57,478 nt of DNA, from contig JAHJQV010000014.1 in assembly GCA_018819105.1 (NCBI GenBank), positions 1 to 57,478 on the forward strand, given 5' to 3'. This document shows, piece by piece, positions 32,555 through 42,064 of this stretch. Source of the DNA: Gammaproteobacteria bacterium. Its GTDB lineage: Bacteria > Pseudomonadota > Gammaproteobacteria > Xanthomonadales > Wenzhouxiangellaceae. The notes beneath the pieces were generated by a model. The model was not told the origin of the DNA, searched no databases, and saw nothing but the letters and a program-made list of their open reading frames with translations. The first letter of the stretch is position 1. Every line of letters starts with the position of its first letter. Both the position numbers and the translations under genes were made by a program.

Positions 32555-33178
32555 ATGGCAACGGTGGCTCTGAATGTGTCCGGCAAATCCAATCTGTCTC
32601 CGCAGGACTGGGAGCAGGCGGCGCTGGAGTGGATCGCTGAACACGGTGTGGCGGCGCTCAAGGTGGAGCCGCTGGCGCGTCGGCTGGGCATCACCAAAGG
32701 CAGCTTTTACTGGCATTTCAGTGACCGCGAGCAGCTGCTCATGCAGTCACTGCTGCGCTGGGAGCATCTGGATCGCGAAAGTGTGGCGAGGTTTGTCGAG
32801 CGTGAGCAGCCACCGTACGACAAGCTGGCGGACTTTTTTCGTGGCACCAGCCGTCAGCACCTGACTCATAATATATATGGTGCGCTGCTGTCGGCACCGC
32901 GCAATGCCGACATCGCCGCCATTCTGCAGCGTGTTACCCAGTACCGCATGGACTTCCTCAACAACGAATATCTGGCCATGGGGCTGGATGCCGAGCAGGC
33001 CAGACTGCATACCCAGCTGACCTACAGCGCCTACGTCGGTTTCGTGCAGCTGCAGCGGCAGCAGCTGTCAGCCATGATCGATGACGCCGAGCCACTGGAT
33101 TACACCGAACATGTCATTGCCGTGCTGCTGGATGGTGCCCGCGAACTGGCCGCGGGGCGTACACCGCAGCGGTCATGA
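32555..33178 (+). CDS. TetR/AcrR family transcriptional regulator
   Basis: The product is 207 aa. The N-terminal DNA-binding domain is clear: AALEWIAEHGVAALKVEPLA, then RRLGITKGSFYWHFSDREQL, the typical helix-turn-helix with the FYWHF recognition helix end. The C-terminal ligand domain is not assignable. It is divergent from fadE, which suggests autoregulation and control of fadE in response to an acyl-CoA or fatty acid (inference from context). It ends in a 6-bp convergent overlap with the oxygenase gene. Confidence 0.93.
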   Translation: MATVALNVSGKSNLSPQDWEQAALEWIAEHGVAALKVEPLARRLGITKGSFYWHFSDREQLLMQSLLRWEHLDRESVARFVEREQPPYDKLADFFRGTSRQHLTHNIYGALLSAPRNADIAAILQRVTQYRMDFLNNEYLAMGLDAEQARLHTQLTYSAYVGFVQLQRQQLSAMIDDAEPLDYTEHVIAVLLDGARELAAGRTPQRS

Positions 33179-33814
33179 CCGGCGCGGTGGCAAAAGGTCA
33201 ATGTCGAACGTGATCAGCATGCGCTCATCTTTGCCCTGGTGCGGATGGGAAAAATGCTGCAGCCAGCCGGGGAAAACGACGCTGGTGCCATTGCGTGGCT
33301 GAATGCGGTGATCATACGGCCAGCCGTTGCTGGTGGGGTACTGTGATTCCGGGTGCGGATTGATAAAGCTGATGGCACCTTCAGGCTCCGGACGAATCGG
33401 TACCCGCGGGTAATAGGCCAGCACACAGAATCGGTTGCGATGCAGATGCGGTGCCTGATAGGCCCCGGCCGGATACAGCACAGTCCAGGCTGTGGCAAAC
33501 TGGTAACCGACACCTGCAGCCGGCCAGCCGGTCAGCCGATGATGCTCGTGCAGATGGCGGCGAATGTCCGGGTGCACGATCTGCTGCAGAAAAGCCTGCC
33601 AGGCCTCGTCTTCCTCCCAGATCTTGTGCAGATTAAGATCCGGCTGATAGCCATGCTTGGTGGCGATGTCGTGAACGGTTGTCGCATTCCTGATGCTGCG
33701 GTCGCGCTGCATCGTTTTGACGCGTTCATAGACCAGCTCATTCCAGTCGCCGTCACCGTGTTGATTCACAGTCAAAAGCGTAGGAAAAACATTGATGGTG
33801 GTCGCGCGGCTCAT
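33173..33814 (-). CDS. Putative 2OG-Fe(II) oxygenase
   Basis: The product is 213 aa. It resembles the small 2OG-Fe(II) oxygenase family with a PHLHRNRF segment (candidate iron ligands), VLAYYPRVP, and a C-terminal FPGWLQHFSHPHQG followed by RMLITFDIDL, where the second iron-binding His and the 2OG-binding Arg would be expected. Such enzymes hydroxylate proteins or small molecules. It is divergent from the TonB receptor and close to the sulfotransferase/methyltransferase genes, so it may be part of that set. The identification rests on the C-terminal half. Confidence 0.7.
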   Translation of the reverse strand: MSRATTINVFPTLLTVNQHGDGDWNELVYERVKTMQRDRSIRNATTVHDIATKHGYQPDLNLHKIWEEDEAWQAFLQQIVHPDIRRHLHEHHRLTGWPAAGVGYQFATAWTVLYPAGAYQAPHLHRNRFCVLAYYPRVPIRPEPEGAISFINPHPESQYPTSNGWPYDHRIQPRNGTSVVFPGWLQHFSHPHQGKDERMLITFDIDLLPPRRS

Positions 33815-34065
33815 GCTTGCGTTGATTTATTGACCGATGGATTGATTGGAATACAATTGCTTACACCAAGATTATCAGAATATCCCTGTGCTCGGCGGTG
33901 AATGTGAAGAAATTTTTAACAAACTCTTTTCATTGTCGGCCAAAACGTGTAACATCCATTCTGTTCATTCGGGCAATGTCTACCTGCGCTGAGTTCACAG
34001 GGCATCGCCATGAAATGAGCCACGTGGCTAAGTTATTGTTCTAAGAAACAATTTGGAGAAATCTA

Positions 34066-36969
34066 ATGCAATATAACCGTAATCCCCTCTACACGTCCAT
34101 GCGCACAGCATTGGCGACGGGCGCAGTGGCCACCATGGCCCTGTCCGGTCAGGCCTTTGCCCAGGACGATACTGTTGAGCTGGAGCGCGTCGAAACCACC
34201 GGTTCTCGTCTGAGCCAGGTGGACATCGAAGGTGCCCAGCCGGTAACCGTCATTGATCGTGATGACATCGAACGCATTGGTCTGAACGACCTCGGTGACG
34301 TCATCCGTCAGCTGCCATCCATCACCGGTTCGCCGCTGTCTACCCGCACCAACAACGGTGGTAACGGTGGCACACTGGTAGACATCCGTGGTATGGGCAC
34401 TGCACGTACACTGGTTGTCATCAACGGCAAACGCGACATCACCGATGGTGACTTCTCGCTCATTCCGATCGCAGCCGTAGAGCGCATCGAAGTGCTGAAA
34501 GAAGGTGCCGCTGCCATTTATGGTGCCGATGCCGTGGCTGGTGTTGTCAACATCATCACGCGTCAGGATTTCTCCGGTGCCCAGCTGCAGGCGCAGTTTG
34601 GTGCGTCGCTGGAAACCACCGACAACCCTGGTGCTTCCACCATCAACGACCCGCGTGCCAATGGTTCTGATGGCGACAACAAGCGCGTTTCATTCGTGTT
34701 CGGCGACACCAGCGACAAGGGCAGCTTCCTGGTCGGTGTTGAATACAACGAGCAGGATGGCGTGTTCCAGGGCAACATCAATAATCCGCAGTTCCGCAAC
34801 ACCCTGACAGTAACTGCAGCTGGTCAGGAGTTCCTGCTCAACGGTGGCAACCGCGCCATCTTTGACTGTCTGGATGCCGGTGTCTGTACCGATACCGCAG
34901 GCAGTTCTGCTGCGCTCGGTGGCCGTTTCCTGTTCATCGACAACGATGGCGTGACCCAGGATCTGACCCGTGACCTGAATTCTGGCGAGTTGCGTCCATT
35001 CACCGCCACCGACCAGTACAACTACGCACCGATCAACTTCATCCAGACCCCGTTCGAGCGCACCAATCTGTTCGTCCAGGGCAGCTATGACCTGTTCGAC
35101 AACGTGGAAGCCTATGTTGAGGCGCGTTATTCCAACCGTCGTTCCTCACAGTTCCTGGCACCGGTGCCGTACTTCCTCGGTTTCGGCGATCCGGGCTTCC
35201 AGTTCCCTGACGGCGGTGTCGGTGTCTCTGCCGACAACATTTTCAACCCGTTTGGTCAGGATCTGAACACCACCACCAACCTGATCTTCATTGGTCGTCG
35301 TGTGGCGGAAGGTTCGCGTACGTTTGAGCAGACCAACAACAATATCCAGATCAACAGCGGTCTGCGCGGTGACTTCGGTGACTTCGCCCCGACCTGGACC
35401 TGGGACATCAGCTGGAACTGGGGTCGTCAGGATCGTACCGATCAGGACTTCGGCCAGTTCTCTGGCGCGCGCGTCAATCAGGCGCTTGGCCCGTCGTTCA
35501 TCAATGATCAGGGCGTGGCCACCTGTGGTACTCCCGATCAGCCGCTGCCTGGCTGTGTACCGCTGAATCTGTTCGGCGGCTTCGGCACCATCACCCAGGA
35601 AATGCTTGACTTCATCGAGTTTGACCTCAACGATGTCATCGTCAGCAAGCTGCAGATGGCCAATGCCACCTTTGCCGGCGATCTGTTTGATCTGCCTGGT
35701 GGTCCGGTCTCTGCCGCGTTTGGTTACGAGTTCCGTAAAGAGTCTCTGACCGTCACACCGGATTCGGGCAAGTCGTCTGATGCGGTGACCGGCAACACCT
35801 TCGGCCCGACCGCCGGTGAGTTCGACGTAGATTCTCTGTTCGCGGAAATCAACGTGCCGCTGCTGTCCGGCGTACCGGGTGCAGAATTGCTGGAACTTGG
35901 TGCCGGTATCCGTTATGACGACTTCAGCACCATCGGTGACACCACCAACGTGATGTTCACCATGCGCTGGCAGCCGTTCCAGGGTGTACTGGTTCGCGGT
36001 AGCTACGCGGAAGTGTTCCGTGAGCCGTCCATCGGCAACCTGTTCTCCAGCCAGGGCGACAGCTTCCCGTCGTTCCAGGACATCTGCTCCAATGGCTCGC
36101 TGAACAGCCCGGATACCAACCGCTATGAGACCCTGGATGCGGAACAGCAGGCCCGTTGTACTGCACAGGGTGTGCCTGCAGGCGGTTTCTTCCAGAACAA
36201 TGCCCAGCCGCGTACCCGAGTCGGTGGTAACCCGAATCTGGATCCTGAGTCTGGCGAAACCTGGACTGTGGGTATCGCGCTGGCTCCAGAGTTCATGCCC
36301 GGCTTCAGCTTCACGGCTGACTGGTGGGACATCAATCTGGATGACGCCATCACCGCAATCGGTGCACAGAGCATTGTCGACACCTGTATTCTTGACGGTG
36401 TTCAGAGCCTGTGTGAAAACATCAGCCGTAACCCGCTGTCATCCGAGCCCACGGTTCTGGCGTTGACGCAGAACATCGGTAACGAGTCTGCCAGCGGTCT
36501 GGACCTTGCGTTCAACTACAACACCAATACATCCATTGGTTTGTTTGACACCCGCTTCCTGGTAACCTGGCTGGAATCACGCACCTCAACCGTGCTGACC
36601 ACCATTCAGGGCGCAGGCTTCTTCAGCCAGAACGACAATGGTCTGGCCGAAGGCGTGTTCCCAGAATGGAAAGCGCAGTGGACCATCGACTGGAGCTACG
36701 GCAACTTTGGTGCATCCACCAACGTTGAGTGGATTGATTCCACCACCGAGCGTACCAACTTCGGCAACACCACGATCGAGTCAGAAACCTATCTCGACTT
36801 GACCGTGCGTTACAACCTGCCGTGGGGTACCCAGATCAGTGGTGGTATCACCAACATCCTGGACAATGACCCACCATTCATTGTCAACGGATTCAATGCC
36901 AACACCGACAGCGATACCTTCCGTATGCTGGGTCGTTCCTGGTTCGCCAGAGTTACCCACAACTTCTGA
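34066..36969 (+). CDS. TonB-dependent outer-membrane receptor
   Basis: The product is 967 aa. A signal peptide ends AFAQ. The plug domain begins with RVETTGSRL, followed by PVTVIDRDDIERIG, DIRGMGTARTLVVINGKR, VERIEVLKEGAAAIYGADAV and GVVNIITRQ. The C-terminal barrel has FREPSIGNLF, GGNPNLDPESGETWTVG and ends in Phe. This large type, common in marine gammaproteobacteria and xanthomonads, imports unknown substrates, often peptides or glycans. GGAG precedes the ATG by about 10 nt, and an inverted repeat ATTGTT-N6-AACAAT at 34035-34052 lies next to it. Codon choice looks biased to preferred codons, suggesting high expression. Confidence 0.95.
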   Translation: MQYNRNPLYTSMRTALATGAVATMALSGQAFAQDDTVELERVETTGSRLSQVDIEGAQPVTVIDRDDIERIGLNDLGDVIRQLPSITGSPLSTRTNNGGNGGTLVDIRGMGTARTLVVINGKRDITDGDFSLIPIAAVERIEVLKEGAAAIYGADAVAGVVNIITRQDFSGAQLQAQFGASLETTDNPGASTINDPRANGSDGDNKRVSFVFGDTSDKGSFLVGVEYNEQDGVFQGNINNPQFRNTLTVTAAGQEFLLNGGNRAIFDCLDAGVCTDTAGSSAALGGRFLFIDNDGVTQDLTRDLNSGELRPFTATDQYNYAPINFIQTPFERTNLFVQGSYDLFDNVEAYVEARYSNRRSSQFLAPVPYFLGFGDPGFQFPDGGVGVSADNIFNPFGQDLNTTTNLIFIGRRVAEGSRTFEQTNNNIQINSGLRGDFGDFAPTWTWDISWNWGRQDRTDQDFGQFSGARVNQALGPSFINDQGVATCGTPDQPLPGCVPLNLFGGFGTITQEMLDFIEFDLNDVIVSKLQMANATFAGDLFDLPGGPVSAAFGYEFRKESLTVTPDSGKSSDAVTGNTFGPTAGEFDVDSLFAEINVPLLSGVPGAELLELGAGIRYDDFSTIGDTTNVMFTMRWQPFQGVLVRGSYAEVFREPSIGNLFSSQGDSFPSFQDICSNGSLNSPDTNRYETLDAEQQARCTAQGVPAGGFFQNNAQPRTRVGGNPNLDPESGETWTVGIALAPEFMPGFSFTADWWDINLDDAITAIGAQSIVDTCILDGVQSLCENISRNPLSSEPTVLALTQNIGNESASGLDLAFNYNTNTSIGLFDTRFLVTWLESRTSTVLTTIQGAGFFSQNDNGLAEGVFPEWKAQWTIDWSYGNFGASTNVEWIDSTTERTNFGNTTIESETYLDLTVRYNLPWGTQISGGITNILDNDPPFIVNGFNANTDSDTFRMLGRSWFARVTHNF

Positions 36970-37026
36970 TCCGCAGGGATTGAGTCGACAGATCAGTTGA
37001 TCTGAGCGATACAGAAGCAAGGCTAG

Positions 37027-37055
37027 AGGCCGCAGCACTGCTGCGGCCTTTTTTA
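37027..37055 (+). terminator. Rho-independent terminator after the TonB receptor
   Basis: A 9-bp stem AGGCCGCAG pairs with CTGCGGCCT around a 5-nt loop and runs into six T residues. Confidence 0.95.
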
Positions 37056-37118
37056 TGGCTTGCGTCCTGAGACTGAGACAGCCATCATCAGCATGGCATC
37101 ACACATTCAGTTATCACC

Positions 37119-38126
37119 ATGCATGAACACCATCAAATTCTGCTTCACCCCGATTATCTGCTATCCACTCTTGATGCAGAACACTGTCGCTTTGCCGAGA
37201 TCAGTGAACGAACCTATCGTCAGTCTGCATTTCTGGATCATCGCATGCAGCCCATGCCAGATCAGGCCGTGCGGCTGCCAACACAGGCCCTGCTGAAAGC
37301 GCCAGACCACCCGCGAATCAGGCCGGCTGAGCTGATCATTGCGCACAGCAGTTTCTGTGCCTCAACGCTGCTGTCGCGAATGCTCGATGCAGAGGATGTG
37401 CTGGTATTGCGGGAACCGCAGGTGCTGGGTCAACTGGCGAATCTGCGGCGTACAGATAACGGCAGTCAGCGACTGGTGGAGGCGGCGATATGGCAGCTGT
37501 ACAAGCGTTATCACGCGCAGCAAAAACTGGTCATCAAGCTGAGCAATTACGCCAACAATCTGCTTCCTGACATGCTGCGACTAGGCACGCAATCACGCCT
37601 GCTGATCATGCTCGGAAGTCTTGAAGAATTCCTGGTATCCATGCACCTGCACGCAGAGGAAGCCGCCCGCAGCGTGCCGCGATTCCTGCAGGCCATGCAG
37701 CTCGACCTGCCGGACACGACAACATTCAGCAATGGTTGTGGCGAGCCTGATCTGTTCCAGCAGACGTCCATGCTGTGGCATTTGCAGCTGCGACAGTTCA
37801 ATGCACTGCTGGGCCAGTACGATGCCAACATCAGGGTGCTCTTGACCGAGCAGTTCATGGCCGCGCCAGATCAGACCATTACGGCGATCGATCAGTGGAT
37901 CGAAGCTGACCGGGACAATGCACAGCGCGAACGGGTCATTGCCGCCATGATGGGCATCGATGCCAAGTCGCGTGGTGGCGAAGCGTCAGCAGCCAGAAGC
38001 AACACCAGACGCGCATTGCGTGAGTCGCTGCGGAGCCAGATTGATGCCACCAGACAATGGGCAATCGAGCACGGCCTGCATACCACGCACACAGATTTGC
38101 TGCATCCCAGTTACCTGATCGAGTGA
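37119..38126 (+). CDS. Sulfotransferase-like protein
   Basis: The product is 335 aa. The segment ELIIAHSSFCASTLLSRML at about residues 71-89 resembles the PAPS-binding loop of sulfotransferases in a divergent form, followed by VLREPQVLGQL and KLSNYANNLL. A later RLLIMLGSLEEFLVSM occupies the place of the 3'-phosphate-binding motif but lacks the usual Arg-x-Pro. A sulfotransferase fold is likely; activity is less certain. It has no TPR part. It begins 64 bp after the TonB receptor terminator and ends 1 bp from the convergent TPR-sulfotransferase gene. Confidence 0.65.
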   Translation: MHEHHQILLHPDYLLSTLDAEHCRFAEISERTYRQSAFLDHRMQPMPDQAVRLPTQALLKAPDHPRIRPAELIIAHSSFCASTLLSRMLDAEDVLVLREPQVLGQLANLRRTDNGSQRLVEAAIWQLYKRYHAQQKLVIKLSNYANNLLPDMLRLGTQSRLLIMLGSLEEFLVSMHLHAEEAARSVPRFLQAMQLDLPDTTTFSNGCGEPDLFQQTSMLWHLQLRQFNALLGQYDANIRVLLTEQFMAAPDQTITAIDQWIEADRDNAQRERVIAAMMGIDAKSRGGEASAARSNTRRALRESLRSQIDATRQWAIEHGLHTTHTDLLHPSYLIE

Positions 38127-38127
38127 C

Positions 38128-39624
38128 TTATTGAGGCCCGAACTCGTCATCAATCTCGCTGATGGCATCAATCACCGGCTGGATCTTACTGGCATACTGT
38201 TGCCAGGCGGCGTTGGCATCGCGGTAAATCGGTTTGCGCACCTGCATGCGGCTCGGGGTGGCTACACTGTCGGTTTGCTGATGAAACTGCCGGCATTGCT
38301 CATGCCAGTCCAATCCCAGATGTTGCAGCGCTGTGGTCACCACCGGCTTAAAGTCATCAATCAGTGCTTCATAGCGTACGTTGTGAATCTGCGCCGGCAA
38401 CAGCTTCTGCCAAAGCTGCATGTACTGCCGGTAGAGACGGTACACGGCGATGAGATCAGAAAAATCGTTACTGAAACGGGCATGCACATCGCGCGTGAAG
38501 CATGACCACAGGGTTGCCACCGGCTGGCGCACTGTATGAATGATGCGTGCCTGCGGAAACAGCAGGTGAATCAGCCCGAGCAATTGAAAATCAAACGGCA
38601 TTTTATTGATGATGCGCGGGCTAGCGGCGCCGTTGCCGAGCAGTTTCTGCAAATACCAGTCGGCGGCCGATTGCAGCATCGCTGCATCGATTTGCAGCAG
38701 ACATTGCGGATAGTCACCACCGGTCAGTCCGGGCAGTTTGCTACGGGCAATCTGGCGCATGTCGGTCAACTCGCCGCGACCCTCTATCTCGGGATGGCAG
38801 CACAGTATGCGCTCCAGCAGTGTGCTGCCGGTGCGCAACAGACCAACGATGAATACCGGTTGTTCGGATGGATGGCCCCAGGTGCGGCGCGCTGCGAGAA
38901 ATTCGTCACTGAACAGGGCTGCGTGGCTGGCAAACAGGGACTGTTCACGCTCGGCATCGAAGCGTTCGAAGTCTTTGTGGGTCTGCCGTTTGTATTGGTT
39001 GGCCGAGACATAGTGCGCGAAAGCCCGGTCATGGTCTCCACTGGCCTCACTCAGACTGGCCATGGCGAAGTGCAGCGGGTAGCGCTGTGCTGCGCTGAGA
39101 GTGTCGTCGTCCAGCAGTCGCGCCAGTTGCTGTTGTTCAGCACGACTGAATGCATAGTCACCAGTGCTGGCAAGAAAGGCAAGACTGGCATACGCCTCAG
39201 TGATGTGCGGATCCAGCTGCAGGGCCTGATGCAATGCTGCAATGCCCTCCTCGTTGCGGCGCATGTCCAGCAGCAGCTCAGCGCGCAGGTAATGGTGAAA
39301 TGGATTGACCGGATGGATGCTGACAGCGCGCTGAAAAGATTTCAGGGCGGCGTTTGCATCACCTGCCAGACGCTGTGCCTGCGCAAGGTTGCCGTACCAC
39401 TGGCCATGTTCCGGTTGCAGCTGCAGGGCCTGGCCGATCAGCGTCACTGCAGCAGCATAATGTCCGGTGCTCAGTGCAATCAGACCCAGATTGCGACGGC
39501 TCAGGGCATGTTGCGGTTGTCTGCGCAGCACCTCATGATAATGGCGTTGCGCTGTGGCAATGTCACCCTGTTCATGCGCACTGATCGCGCGCCGCAAGTC
39601 ATCTTCCACATCGCTGTTGTTCAA
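38128..39624 (-). CDS. TPR-repeat sulfotransferase, copy 1
   Basis: The product is 498 aa. Residues 1-210 are TPR helices (for example RNLGLIALSTGHYAAAVTLI and GDANAALKSFQRAVSIHP). The sulfotransferase domain starts at 256 with the PAPS loop PVFIVGLLRTGSTLLERIL, then KMPFDFQLLG at 341 and the 3'-phosphate motif IHTVRQPVATLWSCF at 362-376. The C-terminus has the family mark VRKPIYRDANAAWQQY. Members are considered protein or peptide sulfotransferases; the target is unknown. It is divergent from the TPR-PRMT gene across an 85-bp spacer that must hold both promoters. Confidence 0.92.
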   Translation of the reverse strand: MNNSDVEDDLRRAISAHEQGDIATAQRHYHEVLRRQPQHALSRRNLGLIALSTGHYAAAVTLIGQALQLQPEHGQWYGNLAQAQRLAGDANAALKSFQRAVSIHPVNPFHHYLRAELLLDMRRNEEGIAALHQALQLDPHITEAYASLAFLASTGDYAFSRAEQQQLARLLDDDTLSAAQRYPLHFAMASLSEASGDHDRAFAHYVSANQYKRQTHKDFERFDAEREQSLFASHAALFSDEFLAARRTWGHPSEQPVFIVGLLRTGSTLLERILCCHPEIEGRGELTDMRQIARSKLPGLTGGDYPQCLLQIDAAMLQSAADWYLQKLLGNGAASPRIINKMPFDFQLLGLIHLLFPQARIIHTVRQPVATLWSCFTRDVHARFSNDFSDLIAVYRLYRQYMQLWQKLLPAQIHNVRYEALIDDFKPVVTTALQHLGLDWHEQCRQFHQQTDSVATPSRMQVRKPIYRDANAAWQQYASKIQPVIDAISEIDDEFGPQ

Positions 39625-39709
39625 TTCGATAACCGTGCCTGTCAGTGCTCAAGTATCATAACCGAATGTTTAAGATTCGTCGCCAGCCCGCAGCGGCTTT
39701 GTCGCAACC

Positions 39710-41086
39710 ATGAGCAGTGATGCAGCCAGGCTGATGCTGCAAAGCGGTGATCTGCAGTCTGCCAGGCAGTTGGCGGCGAGCGCACTGGCAGCGGCTGCGG
39801 ATGATCGTCAGGCACTGGAGACCCAGATCCGCTGTGATCTGCTGAGCGGAGACCTGCAGCCTGCATTTGAAGCTTTGCAGCAATGGTTGCAGCAACAGCC
39901 GCAAGCGGCGCAGGCCCTGACCCTGCTGGGTGATCTGTACAGCCGCACAGGTAGACTGCAGGAGGCAGCACAGGCCTATCGACAGGCACTGCAGCTACAA
40001 GCCGATGCCATTGAAGCATTAAATGGGCTGACGCTGGTTCTGGTCAGCAGTCAGCAGTTGCCGCAGGCGGAGCAGGTCTGGCAACAGGCCCACGCACAAG
40101 CGCCGGAACATGTGGAAGTGCAGCGCAACCGCAGCCTGTTGAATCGTTGTCAGGCCCCGCGCTGGCACTTCCCCATGGTCAACGACAGTCGCCGCAATGA
40201 TGCCTTTGCCGCAGCCATCGACAAGGCGGTCAAACGCATCAGCGCAAACAGCCCGGACGGCAGTTGCCGGGTGCTCGATATCGGGGCCGGCAGTGGCCTG
40301 TTGTCGATGCTGGCGGCGCGCGCAGGGGCCACACACATTACTGCCTGTGAGGCCAATCCGGCAATGGCGTCCATGGCCAGAAAGGTCATTGCCGACAACG
40401 GCCTGCAGCAGCAGATCAGCATTGTGGCGAAACCGTCCCAGGCCTTGCGTGTGGGAGAGGATCTGCCTGCACCTGTCGACCTGATTCTGGCCGAGGTGTT
40501 TGACAGTGTGGTGATCGGTGAAGGTGCGGTGCCGACCTATGAGCACGCTTTGCGCGAACTGGCTCAGCCAGCCTGTGTGACCATTCCCTGTCGCGCGGAC
40601 ATCATGGCTGCCATGGTCAGCAGTGCGGCCCTGTGGCATGAAGCGGCTGTGGATTTGGTGTCGGGGTTTGATCTGTCGGCACTGAACCGGCTGACACCCG
40701 GCGTGGTGGGTCTGGAGTCCAACCGCTTGCCGCTGCAGGCGGTGTCGGCTCCGCAAACACTGATGAGTTTCGATTTCAGCATGTCCGCCAGGCCGACACC
40801 ATGGCTGCATCAGACCAGCTTGACCTGCACTCAGGAAGCCACCGTGCATGCCATTGTCTACTGGATGCGCTTGTGGCTGGATGACGACATCGTGCTGGAC
40901 AATCGGCCGGATCTGGGCGATGGCCAGCATGCGGGTTTCATCGAGCACTGGGGTCCCATGGCGAGAATTCTCGTCCCCGCTGTGACGCTGGACAGCGGTG
41001 CGTGCCTGCAGGTCGAGACCCACCACAACCGTCGTCAGGTTACCCTGCAGGTGCGTGATCCGGTCACCGGTAAGCTGTTGAGCTGA
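39710..41086 (+). CDS. TPR-repeat protein arginine methyltransferase (PRMT9-like layout)
   Basis: The product is 458 aa. Residues 1-145 are TPR helices (GDLYSRTGRLQEAAQAYRQA). The rest is a PRMT: RWHFPMVNDSRRNDAF at 151-166, SAM motif I VLDIGAGSGLLSMLAARAGA from 188, acidic post-I Glu214, the double-E loop AEVFDSVVIGEG with Glu262 and Glu271, and an HW pair (His414-Trp415) in the place of the THW loop. These features are specific to arginine methyltransferases and the TPR-PRMT order is that of eukaryotic PRMT7/PRMT9-type enzymes. Bacterial members are uncommon. Targets are unknown. The next methyltransferase starts inside its stop (TGATG). Confidence 0.88.
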   Translation: MSSDAARLMLQSGDLQSARQLAASALAAAADDRQALETQIRCDLLSGDLQPAFEALQQWLQQQPQAAQALTLLGDLYSRTGRLQEAAQAYRQALQLQADAIEALNGLTLVLVSSQQLPQAEQVWQQAHAQAPEHVEVQRNRSLLNRCQAPRWHFPMVNDSRRNDAFAAAIDKAVKRISANSPDGSCRVLDIGAGSGLLSMLAARAGATHITACEANPAMASMARKVIADNGLQQQISIVAKPSQALRVGEDLPAPVDLILAEVFDSVVIGEGAVPTYEHALRELAQPACVTIPCRADIMAAMVSSAALWHEAAVDLVSGFDLSALNRLTPGVVGLESNRLPLQAVSAPQTLMSFDFSMSARPTPWLHQTSLTCTQEATVHAIVYWMRLWLDDDIVLDNRPDLGDGQHAGFIEHWGPMARILVPAVTLDSGACLQVETHHNRRQVTLQVRDPVTGKLLS

Positions 41087-42048
41087 TGGCCGACATGCGC
41101 ACTACCGACAGCGTGACAGCCTGGTCACAGTACTGGTCGGCTGGCCGCCTGAGTTCCTGTCCTGGTGCTGCCGACAACAACTATTCCGGTGTCATTGCAG
41201 CAGCGTGGGAAGCGTTTTTTGCCACGATTGCTGCACCCGCAGAATTGCTGGATATTGCCTGCGGCAACGGTGCCCTGCTGGCGTTGGCGCAGGAACATGC
41301 CAGGGCAGTGGGCAAGCGCTGGCAGCTGACCGGAGTGGATCGGGCAGCGGTGGCGCCCGCTGCAGGCTTGAGCGATGCAGACATCAGTCTGCAGCATGGC
41401 ATCGACATGCATGCATTGCCGTTCGCCGACCACAGCTTTGTCATGGTGTGCAGCCAGTTCGGCATCGAGTATGGTCATTTCCCGGACAACCTCACCGAAG
41501 CCCTGCGGGTGCTCAAGCCACAGGGGCGGTTTCAGTTCCTGTTGCACTGTGCGGATTCAGCCATTGCCAGCCGTGCCGAGTTGCAGCTGCAACAGATCGA
41601 TCTGCTGCTGGAGCAATGGGCATTGTTCGGTTTGTTGCAGCAAATGCTGCATGATGAGCCTGAGCCACAGCGGTTTCAGCTTGCCAAACAGCGTTTTGAT
41701 CACGCCGCCGCCAGCGCCTTCGCCTATCTCAAAGCCAACCGGTCGCAACACGATGTCAGCCTGATTGAGCAGAGTCTGCAGCAGTTGGGTGGGATCTGGC
41801 AATCGCGCGGGCAGCAGTCATCGGCAGACGCACTGCAGGCCTGTGCCGATGCGGCGGTGGCTGTGGCAAGCCTGCGCCAGCGTCTGCTGGATCAGCAGGC
41901 TGCTGTGCTTGACCAGGCGCAGGCAGAAAACTGGCAGCAGCTGGCCAGACAACTGGTGGGCCATGCCGAATTGAGCCTTCTGCAACAGCGAGGGCGCGCA
42001 TTGGGATGGTGTTTGACGGGGGGCAATCAGACACTGTCAGCAAGCTAA
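41086..42048 (+). CDS. Class I SAM-dependent methyltransferase
   Basis: The product is 320 aa. The Rossmann core has motif I LLDIACGNGALLALA, an Asp in LTGVDRAAV, then MHALPFADHSFVMVCSQFGI and ALRVLKPQGRFQFLLHC, the Methyltransf_11 pattern. The C-terminal 130 residues are helical and Gln/Ala-rich and are not recognised. It shares one base with the upstream TPR-PRMT stop, so the two are surely cotranscribed and likely act on the same pathway. Substrate unknown. Confidence 0.87.
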   Translation: MADMRTTDSVTAWSQYWSAGRLSSCPGAADNNYSGVIAAAWEAFFATIAAPAELLDIACGNGALLALAQEHARAVGKRWQLTGVDRAAVAPAAGLSDADISLQHGIDMHALPFADHSFVMVCSQFGIEYGHFPDNLTEALRVLKPQGRFQFLLHCADSAIASRAELQLQQIDLLLEQWALFGLLQQMLHDEPEPQRFQLAKQRFDHAAASAFAYLKANRSQHDVSLIEQSLQQLGGIWQSRGQQSSADALQACADAAVAVASLRQRLLDQQAAVLDQAQAENWQQLARQLVGHAELSLLQQRGRALGWCLTGGNQTLSAS

Positions 42049-42064
42049 TAACGTTTATTGCCCA

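Noticed and set aside
34017-34028. Palindrome AGCCACGTGGCT before the TonB receptor gene
   Set aside because: It is short, and no matching regulator site is known to me. It is too weak to list as an operator.
37056-37118. Possible small precursor peptide gene for the sulfotransferase/PRMT cluster
   Set aside because: I looked in the spacers at 33815-34065, 36970-37118, 39625-39709 and 42049-42064. None has a short frame with a convincing start and ribosome site.
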